A stretch of DNA of 10,507 bases from Fibrobacter sp. (GTDB lineage: Bacteria; Fibrobacterota; Fibrobacteria; Fibrobacterales; Fibrobacteraceae), in the NCBI GenBank assembly GCA_012841225.1, contig DUVD01000178.1, positions 1 through 10,507 on the forward strand. Direction: 5' to 3'. Within the stretch, counting starts at the first letter, position 1. Every line of letters starts with the position of its first letter. The translations under genes were made by a program, and so were the position numbers. Positions 5,805-10,507 of the stretch are shown one piece after another. Under the pieces are notes generated by a model that did not search any database, was not told where the DNA came from, and worked only from the letters and a program-made list of their open reading frames with translations.

Positions 5805-6848
5805 TTGCATTTTTCGTTTAACGATCCTTCGGTGTCTATCGCGATAGTCGGTGCCGGGGGGTTTATTGGCTCGCACCTCGTTGATGCTTTAATTGAGCGA
5901 ACGACGTGGCGTATTTTTGCCGTTGATCTCGATTTTGACCGTCTTCAACATCGTCTGCATCATTCGCGTGTTGATTTTTTATGCGGCGATTTGAAAAATG
6001 AAGAGGTCGCGCTCCGCATTGCCGATTGCCCTATTGTTGTTAACTTAGCTGCTATATGCGTGCCCAGCCGTTATATGCTAGAAACCAAAGAGGTGATTGA
6101 AAGCAATTATAATCACCCCGTCTCACTTGCACTTGCCTGTGAAAAATCGGGCTCTTGGCTTATTCATTTTTCGACTTCAGAAGTGTACGGCCGAACTTCC
6201 TCTGAGCCGTGCTTGCTACAAGAAGATACCTCCCCTATGACTTTAGGCCCTATTGGTGCGTCTCGGTGGTCTTATGCATGTGCTAAGCAGTTGGCAGAAC
6301 GCTACATCGCCTCATTAGAGAACTTGTCTTGGACGGTACTTCGCCCTTTTAATTTTATTGGGCCTCGAATGGATTTTATGCCCGGGATTGATGGCGAAGG
6401 CATTCCAAGAGTGCTCGCCAATTTTTGTGCCGCCCTTTTGCGAGGTGAGCCCTTGCTTTTAGTAGATGGTGGGCATTCAAGGCGTTCTTTTACTTCTATT
6501 CACGACGCTATTCATTTTATTTTTGCCGTTTTAGCTCACCCTGATAAGTCAAATCGAGAGGCTTTTAATATTGGAAACCCAGACAACGAACTTTCGATTG
6601 AGGCACTTGCTACTTTAATGCGCTCGACTTACGCCTCGCTCCGTGGTGTTTCGCTAGAAGGCATTTCTTCAGTTCAAAATGTGGATGCCAAAACCTATTA
6701 TGGTGCAGGCTACGAGGATTCCTTAAGGCGTATTCCTTCGATTGAAAAATCGCAACGTTTACTTGACTATACTCCAAAAGAGCCTTTAGAAATAACACTT
6801 AAAGAAACACTATCTTGGTTTATCGATCACTACGGTTCGGTATTGTGA
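5805..6848 (+). CDS. Extended SDR, stand-alone ArnA C-terminal (UDP-glucuronate dehydrogenase/decarboxylase)-like enzyme
   Basis: The protein has 347 residues, close to the ArnA dehydrogenase domain plus a short leader, without the formyltransferase domain. The NAD site GAGGFIG spans 16-22. The match to E. coli ArnA is close throughout: STSEVYG (123-129), RWSYACAKQ with Tyr157 and Lys161 of the SDR YxxxK pair, LRPFNFIGPRMD, LLLVDGGHSRRSFTSI, FNIGNPDNELSIE, YYGAGYEDS and RRIPSI. Thr124, Ser125 and Glu126 align with ArnA Thr432, Ser433 and Glu434, and Arg309 with Arg619, the residues used in oxidation and decarboxylation of UDP-glucuronate. The family gives UDP-4-keto-pentose or UDP-xylose; which one is not decidable here. 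The start is TTG at 5805, 5 bp after the previous stop; a stop in frame at 5784 limits extension. GTG at 5832 (residue 10) is a real alternative that still keeps the Rossmann motif. A cytoplasmic enzyme, overlapping the GT2 gene. Confidence 0.85.
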   Translation: MHFSFNDPSVSIAIVGAGGFIGSHLVDALIERTTWRIFAVDLDFDRLQHRLHHSRVDFLCGDLKNEEVALRIADCPIVVNLAAICVPSRYMLETKEVIESNYNHPVSLALACEKSGSWLIHFSTSEVYGRTSSEPCLLQEDTSPMTLGPIGASRWSYACAKQLAERYIASLENLSWTVLRPFNFIGPRMDFMPGIDGEGIPRVLANFCAALLRGEPLLLVDGGHSRRSFTSIHDAIHFIFAVLAHPDKSNREAFNIGNPDNELSIEALATLMRSTYASLRGVSLEGISSVQNVDAKTYYGAGYEDSLRRIPSIEKSQRLLDYTPKEPLEITLKETLSWFIDHYGSVL

Positions 6849-7591
6849 AGAAGATAGATACGTTTATTTTTGTGCCGGCTTTTCACGTGGGGCAAGAGCT
6901 TTTTGATACGCTTTCTCGCGTGCCAGAAGCGATTTGGGATCGTGCTTCTGTTGTGATCATTGACGACGGCTCTAAAGATGATACTAGCAAAGAGGCCCAT
7001 CGCTTTAAGGAAACACTGCCGCCAGAATGGCGTGCACAGTATTGCATTCTTTCTTTTTCTAAAAACAGAGGGTATGGGGCTGTTATTAAAGAGGGGTTCT
7101 CGTTAGCGTTAAAATCAGAAGCTCTTTTTATTTGCTGCCTCCACGGCGATGGTCAATACCCTCCAGAAAAACTACCTTATTTTTTGCAAACAATGGAAAC
7201 CGAGGGCCTAGACGTTTTACAGGGCTCTAGGCATTTAGAAAAAGGAGAAGCCAAACGCGGTGGGATGCCTTTTTATAAAAGGGTGGGTGGGGGCGTACTC
7301 ACGTTCATAGAAAATAGGGTTTTTCATACGAGCCTAACCGATCGCCATAGTGGTTTCTTATGCTTTTCTAGGCGGTTTATTAGCACAGTGCCAATGTCTC
7401 GTTTAAGCGGTTCTTTTGATATAGATTTGGAGCTGCTCGCCGTAGCAGATGCCAATAATTTTAAGGTAGCCGAACGCCCTATTAAAACAAGATATGCCGG
7501 TGAACGGTCGAATTTGAACGTATGCACCTACGGGCTTAGGGTTCTGCGGATTGTATTTCGAAAAGCAAGAGGATTTTACACTTCTTTTTAA
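6845..7591 (+). CDS. GT2 glycosyltransferase, polyprenyl-phosphate sugar transferase (DPM/ArnC-like) type
   Basis: I place the start at GTG 6845, which overlaps the upstream stop as GTGA, giving 248 residues beginning MKKIDTFIFVPAF; a TTG at 6815 would add ten residues inside the previous gene without homology value. The fold is GT-A: FIFVPAF strand, IIDDGSKDDT (38-47, nucleotide binding), SKNRGYGAVIKEGF, HGDGQYPPE (from 100, the metal/nucleotide DxD-like motif of this subgroup), LQGSRHLEKG, and GFLCFSRRF. The end, RYAGERSNLNVCTYGLRVLRIV, corresponds to the catalytic-domain end of dolichol/undecaprenyl-phosphate sugar synthases. There are no C-terminal membrane helices, so it resembles soluble DPM1-type enzymes. 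The likely reaction is sugar transfer from a nucleotide sugar to a polyprenyl phosphate on the inner face of the membrane. Together with the ArnA-like enzyme it suggests a lipid-linked pentose, which is inference. Confidence 0.82.
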   Translation: MKKIDTFIFVPAFHVGQELFDTLSRVPEAIWDRASVVIIDDGSKDDTSKEAHRFKETLPPEWRAQYCILSFSKNRGYGAVIKEGFSLALKSEALFICCLHGDGQYPPEKLPYFLQTMETEGLDVLQGSRHLEKGEAKRGGMPFYKRVGGGVLTFIENRVFHTSLTDRHSGFLCFSRRFISTVPMSRLSGSFDIDLELLAVADANNFKVAERPIKTRYAGERSNLNVCTYGLRVLRIVFRKARGFYTSF

Positions 7592-7617
7592 ATGAGATAT
7601 CCTTTTTTTTTGCTTTT
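7561..7617 (+). terminator. Weak candidate terminator at the end of the 3036-7591 operon
   Basis: AAAAGCA (7561-7567) can pair with TGCTTTT (7611-7617), and AGGAT (7570-7574) with ATCCT (7599-7603), leaving a bulge and a 24-nt loop, in a T-rich setting. It overlaps the last codons of the GT2 gene. The stem is interrupted, so this is only suggestive. Confidence 0.22.
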
Positions 7618-7626
7618 TTTAAATTC

Positions 7627-7632
7627 TATATT
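7627..7632 (+). promoter_or_regulatory. Putative -10 box placing transcription start at the hemB ATG
   Basis: TATATT ends 5 nt before the ATG at 7638, so transcription would begin at or within a few bases of the start codon. There is no Shine-Dalgarno before hemB and the region upstream is a T-tract without a recognisable -35 box. The arrangement copies that before the 3036 gene. Two further in-frame ATG codons (residues 5 and 8) could be used if transcription begins slightly downstream. Confidence 0.35.
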
Positions 7633-7637
7633 TTCTA

Positions 7638-8651
7638 ATGTTAAATATTATGGATAAAATGTTATTTCCTCAGCCTCTTTTGGCTAGACATCGCCGCAAT
7701 CGCAAAAGCGCTTCAGTGCGTGCACTAGTCGCAGAAAACTCTCTTTCGCCCTCCGATTTTGTGTACCCAGTATTTGTAATGGAAGGCACAGACTCCGAAG
7801 AACCTATCGAGTCGATGCCTGGAATTTCACGTAAAACAATAGATCGCCTATTGCAAGAGTTAATCGAACTACAGGAACTAGGGATTAAAGCGATTGCTCC
7901 TTTTCCAGTGATTTGTGATTCTAAAAAAGAGCCTAAAGCTAAAGAGTCCTATAATCCTTTGGGCCTCATGCCAAGGTGCATAGCTCAAATTAAAGCTGCT
8001 TTTCCAGAAATGATCGTCATGACCGACCTAGCCTTAGATCCTTTTAGTAGCGATGGCCACGATGGTGTGGTTAGCCTCTCTGGTGAAATCTTAAACGACG
8101 AGACGGTAGAAATCCTTTGTCGCATGGCGCTTTGTCACGCTAAAGCAGGCGCTGATTTTGTGTGTCCCTCCGATATGATGGACGGTCGAGTCGGTGCTAT
8201 TCGGTTGTCATTGGATGAATCCGGTTTTACATCCACTTCCATTATGGCCTATAGCGCTAAATACGCATCGGCTTTTTACGGCCCATTTAGAGATGCCCTT
8301 AATTCTGCCCCTAAGGCAGGAGATAAAAAAACATATCAAATGGACCCCGCTAACATTATAGAAGCCGTGCGCGAAGTTAGAGCCGACATTGCAGAAGGTG
8401 CTGATGTGGTGATGATTAAACCAGCAGGCCCTTACTTAGATGTCATTTCTAAAGTGCGTGCGGAATTTAATGTGCCGGTTGCCGCTTACCAGGTGAGTGG
8501 AGAGTACTCTATGATTGTGTCGGCGGCACAAAATGGATTTATTGATAGATCGGCGATTATTTTAGAAAGCCTAATGGGGATCAAACGAGCAGGTGCTAAA
8601 ATGATTTGGACTTATTTTGCTAAAGAGGCCGCTCGTTTATTGCGCTCATAA
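7638..8651 (+). CDS. hemB: 5-aminolevulinate dehydratase (porphobilinogen synthase)
   Basis: The protein has 337 residues against about 324 in E. coli. It condenses two 5-aminolevulinate molecules to porphobilinogen in the cytoplasm, the second common step of tetrapyrrole synthesis. It is recognised by RHRRNRKSASVRALVAEN, FPVFV-like FVYPVFVMEG, MAYSAKYASAFYGPFRDA with Schiff-base partner Lys208, VMIKPAGPYLDV with Lys261 (the 53-residue spacing expected for the two active-site lysines) and AAYQVSGEYSMI. At 129-143, TDLALDPFSSDGHDG, the three zinc cysteines of the E. coli type are replaced by Ala132, Asp134 and Asp142. This is the Cys-free, Asp-containing class, as in Pseudomonas, so activity probably does not need active-site zinc and may use magnesium. 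The first ATG is chosen, but residues 5 or 8 are possible starts. The FISUMP gene follows after 22 bp. Confidence 0.96.
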   Translation: MLNIMDKMLFPQPLLARHRRNRKSASVRALVAENSLSPSDFVYPVFVMEGTDSEEPIESMPGISRKTIDRLLQELIELQELGIKAIAPFPVICDSKKEPKAKESYNPLGLMPRCIAQIKAAFPEMIVMTDLALDPFSSDGHDGVVSLSGEILNDETVEILCRMALCHAKAGADFVCPSDMMDGRVGAIRLSLDESGFTSTSIMAYSAKYASAFYGPFRDALNSAPKAGDKKTYQMDPANIIEAVREVRADIAEGADVVMIKPAGPYLDVISKVRAEFNVPVAAYQVSGEYSMIVSAAQNGFIDRSAIILESLMGIKRAGAKMIWTYFAKEAARLLRS

Positions 8652-8663
8652 AGAATTTACCAC

Positions 8664-8668
8664 GGGAG
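8664..8668 (+). promoter_or_regulatory. Shine-Dalgarno that fixes the FISUMP gene start
   Basis: GGGAG stands 5 nt before the ATG at 8674. It decides against the in-frame TTG at 8617, which would lie inside hemB and would bury the signal peptide 19 residues from the N-terminus. Confidence 0.7.
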
Positions 8669-8673
8669 ATCAA

Positions 8674-9783
8674 ATGGACAAGCAAAGAACGTTTTCTTTA
8701 TTTTTAATTTTATCTGCTTTTATGGCAACAAGTGTTTTGGCTTTACCCCCCAAAACTTGGGATGAAATATTTGGCGCTCCAGGCCAAGGCGACTATGTCT
8801 CAGCAAAAATAGATGGTCCAATTCGGTTTAGCAAATTCGAACATTACCCTCCATCACAAACGCTTTCCTTTAAAGTTAAAGAAGGCGCTTTTGAATTTGC
8901 AGCTACAGGGGATATTCTCGTTTCATCAGATGAAATCGACGCAGGCTTTTATGCTAGTTGCAACGATACCAAAGAAGTATGGATTTCTTGTTTTAATCGC
9001 CCCAAAAACTATATGAAGCAACAGCTTGTTTTAGAGATTAAAGGGGTAGATTTGGCTTGCGGCAACGATCTTCATGCCGTCCGCAATTTGAGGTTAAAAT
9101 TTCCAAACAAAGAGGCTCAAAATTGGTGGCTCAAGCAATACGAACAAACAGAAAATCACAAAAGAAAACTTTTAGCTGCTTTTCGCATTAAAGAGCAAGA
9201 ACATCGAGCTCGAGTGAAAGCGGCTTCGGGCGAAGTTAAAGACCCACGTGATGGTCAGGTTTACAGGACTATCGAAATTGAAGGTCGTCGCTGGTTTGCA
9301 CAGAATGTTAATTATAACGTTAAGGATGAGTCTTTTTGTTATGAAGACAAAGAGTCTTTTTGTCAACGCGGTGGGCGTTTGTACACCTTAGAAGGAGCCA
9401 GAAAGGCTTGCCCTAAGGGTTGGCATCTTCCTCGTGACCGTGAATGGCAAGATATGATTACAGCGCTTTCCAAATGCTACGAAGGGGTTCAAAATTGTGG
9501 TGATTTTGGTACCAAGTTTAAGGCTAAAACGGGCTGGCAAGGTGGTGGTGGCACAGATGAGTACGGTTTCACCGTATTTTCTTCGGGTTATCGCGCTCCA
9601 TTGGGCGAAAAATCATTTCGCTATACCGATATGGGCGAATATGCGGGTTTTTGGTCTTCTCAAAACGGCAGAAACGAGACAATATGGCTTTGGGCTCTTG
9701 GACGCATGTCTCAAACCATGGTCCGTCAATTGGCTCCAAGTAAAAAGCATGCTTATCCTGTTCGTTGTGTAGAGGGAGATTAG
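8674..9783 (+). CDS. Secreted FISUMP-domain protein
   Basis: With the ATG at 8674 the protein has 369 residues. Residues 1-21 or so are a type I signal peptide (MDKQR, hydrophobic core, likely cleavage near VLA/LPP), with no lipobox. Residues about 22-150 form an N-terminal domain I do not recognise, containing three cysteines. A charged, probably helical linker follows (NWWLKQYEQ, KRKLLAAF, EQEHRARVKAA). From residue 190 to the end is a FISUMP domain: D-x-RDGQVYRTIEIEGRRWFAQNVNY, the CYEDKESFC pair, GGRLYTLEGARKACPKGWHLPRDREWQDMI, KTGWQGGGGTDEYGFTVFSSGY, FWSSQN, and closing YPVRCVEGD. FISUMP is a cysteine-containing extracellular domain abundant in Fibrobacter; its role is not well defined, and a link to the cell surface or plant-fibre contact is plausible only. 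It is followed by a terminator, so it probably ends a transcript beginning at hemB; the two functions look unrelated. Confidence 0.88.
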   Translation: MDKQRTFSLFLILSAFMATSVLALPPKTWDEIFGAPGQGDYVSAKIDGPIRFSKFEHYPPSQTLSFKVKEGAFEFAATGDILVSSDEIDAGFYASCNDTKEVWISCFNRPKNYMKQQLVLEIKGVDLACGNDLHAVRNLRLKFPNKEAQNWWLKQYEQTENHKRKLLAAFRIKEQEHRARVKAASGEVKDPRDGQVYRTIEIEGRRWFAQNVNYNVKDESFCYEDKESFCQRGGRLYTLEGARKACPKGWHLPRDREWQDMITALSKCYEGVQNCGDFGTKFKAKTGWQGGGGTDEYGFTVFSSGYRAPLGEKSFRYTDMGEYAGFWSSQNGRNETIWLWALGRMSQTMVRQLAPSKKHAYPVRCVEGD

Positions 9784-9786
9784 TTA

Positions 9787-9821
9787 TTCTTTTTTTTTAG
9801 CCAAGTTGTAAAAAAAAAGAA
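9787..9821 (+). repeat. Perfect 12-bp inverted repeat overlapping the terminator stem
   Basis: TTCTTTTTTTTT (9787-9798) is the exact reverse complement of AAAAAAAAAGAA (9810-9821), with an 11-nt loop. The right arm is shared with the left arm of the terminator hairpin, so the two RNA structures cannot form together. It could be an antiterminator-like switch, or simply a way to make termination work in both directions; A/T simplicity makes chance possible. Confidence 0.5.
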
Positions 9822-9839
9822 ACCTTCAGGTTTTTTTTT
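9810..9839 (+). terminator. Rho-independent terminator after the FISUMP gene
   Basis: A-tract plus GAAACC (9810-9824), loop TTCA (9825-9828), then GGTTT and a run of T (9829-9839). In RNA the stem has two C-G pairs next to the loop, three A-U pairs, a G-U pair at 9819/9834 and further A-U pairs; the U-run serves as stem and tail. It lies 27 bp after the stop and before the Shine-Dalgarno of the next gene, so it should separate the two transcripts. Confidence 0.75.
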
Positions 9840-9876
9840 ACTAAATTACTTAATACTTACAAAAGGAGTATTTAGT

Positions 9877-10507
9877 ATGAACAAGATTAATATATTTTCA
9901 ACCCTCTCTGTTTTAGTTTTTTTAACTGCTTGTGGTGGCGATTCAGTTGCCCCAGTTGGCGATAGCCAAGTTGCCGAAGTAGATGTAGAGAATAAGACCA
10001 TTACGGTACGTTCCCCTTCTTGCGAAATCACCGAAACTGCAGCTGTTTTTAATCCAGAAGGCACTGTGAGCGTGCTTAATTATGAGCTTTCAGATAGCGC
10101 TTTATTCGTAATAGATAAATATGACGACGAAATGTCTTATTCAGGAAATAACTCCTCTATCTATGGTAGCTGGACTTCATCAGGCCCAGAATGCACAGAA
10201 ATGAATATCTGCGAAACTTTAACCATCACTGAGACATCGATTTCGAATCAACCCGATGTTTCTAGGGTTTGTGCTTTTGACGTCGTCTCGGGTATGTTTA
10301 TGGAAATGGGCGCTGGTATCGAAGCGGAAATCAAGAAGATTGATTGTTCAAACGGAACAGCCACCATGGGCAATACGGTTATTACAGTCAAAATAAACGA
10401 ATTTGGCCCAACCAAGCAGTCATTAAAGGTTTCTACCGACTCTGGTTCTTGCTCATTAGAGACAGAAATCAAGCCTTTAACAGCGGCTCTCTGCACTGTA
10501 GCAAACG
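9877..10507 (+). CDS. Cysteine-rich lipoprotein, C-terminus beyond right edge
   Basis: I translated from the ATG at 9877; the frame stays open for 210 codons to the edge. AAGGAG at 9863-9868, 8 nt upstream, is the best Shine-Dalgarno in the window. Residues 1-18 are a lipoprotein signal peptide with lipobox LTA-C, Cys19 lipidated, then a GGDS linker. The mature part has seven more cysteines so far (49, 106, 112, 132, 157, 192 and 206), beta-rich Thr/Ser segments such as NKTITVRS, ETLTITETSI and TVITVKINEF, and no membrane helix. I do not recognise a family or catalytic motif. Disulfide-stabilised extracytoplasmic domains are likely, on either the periplasmic or the outer surface. It appears to begin its own transcript after the terminator at 9810-9839, although no convincing promoter is visible in the 37 bp between. 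Confidence 0.75.
   Translation, partial: MNKINIFSTLSVLVFLTACGGDSVAPVGDSQVAEVDVENKTITVRSPSCEITETAAVFNPEGTVSVLNYELSDSALFVIDKYDDEMSYSGNNSSIYGSWTSSGPECTEMNICETLTITETSISNQPDVSRVCAFDVVSGMFMEMGAGIEAEIKKIDCSNGTATMGNTVITVKINEFGPTKQSLKVSTDSGSCSLETEIKPLTAALCTVAN

Noticed and set aside
6815..6844. TTG at 6815 as the start of the GT2 gene
   Set aside because: It would add ten residues lying before the conserved first strand; GTG at 6845 overlapping the upstream stop is the usual coupled form.
8617..8673. TTG at 8617 as the start of the FISUMP gene
   Set aside because: It lies inside hemB and would put 19 residues before an otherwise normal signal peptide; the ATG at 8674 has a Shine-Dalgarno.
9846..10496. 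Two minus-strand open frames opposite the right-hand lipoprotein
   Set aside because: The plus-strand frame has a Shine-Dalgarno, a lipobox and continuous coding; the antisense frames have none of these.
1..10507. CRISPR arrays, insertion sequences, phage genes, tRNA or rRNA genes
   Set aside because: No direct-repeat array, transposase motif, cloverleaf or rRNA-like conserved stretch was seen on either strand by reading.

Overview
The window most resembles a member of the Fibrobacterota (Fibrobacter or an uncultured relative). The main evidence is the protein at 8674-9783, whose C-terminal half matches the FISUMP domain (Fibrobacter succinogenes major paralogous domain), which is concentrated in that phylum. 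A high density of lipobox-type lipoproteins and an outer-membrane beta-barrel show a diderm cell. The DNA is moderately AT-rich, and the genes look like ordinary vertically inherited chromosome: no transposase, phage gene, CRISPR array, tRNA or rRNA was seen. Assignment to genus cannot be made from the sequence alone.

Layout. (1) 1-593, minus strand: the N-terminal third of a ComEC/Rec2-type DNA-uptake channel, running off the left edge, with a good sigma70-type promoter at 626-655. (2) 657-2442, plus strand: a predicted lipoprotein zinc metalloprotease of the metzincin type, then, after 4 bp, a DUF4416 protein. (3) 2444-2959, minus strand: a flavin-reductase-like FMN-binding protein, convergent with the previous pair and separated by one base. 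(4) 3036-7591, plus strand: five tightly packed genes, namely a lipoprotein with a possible beta-propeller, an outer-membrane beta-barrel protein, a small lipoprotein with an Ig-like fold, a stand-alone homologue of the ArnA dehydrogenase/decarboxylase domain, and a GT2 glycosyltransferase of the polyprenyl-phosphate sugar transferase type. (5) 7638-9783, plus strand: hemB (5-aminolevulinate dehydratase lacking the zinc cysteines), followed after 22 bp by the FISUMP protein, then a rho-independent terminator. (6) 9877 to the right edge: the first 210 codons of a cysteine-rich lipoprotein.

How the genes may work together. The best candidate for an undescribed system is block 4. Two cytoplasmic enzymes that could make a UDP-pentose or 4-keto-pentose and load a sugar onto a lipid carrier are encoded with three envelope proteins (two lipoproteins and a barrel). 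This suggests envelope or glycan modification or export, but the link is inferred from spacing only. Block 2 pairs a surface or periplasmic protease with a protein of unknown function. hemB is housekeeping.

Regulation. Two genes that begin transcription blocks (3036 and hemB at 7638) lack a Shine-Dalgarno sequence and instead carry TATATT 5-7 nt before the ATG, so transcription may start at or next to the start codon (leaderless mRNA). Other genes have recognisable Shine-Dalgarno sequences. No stretch of 300 bases or more lacks a gene.
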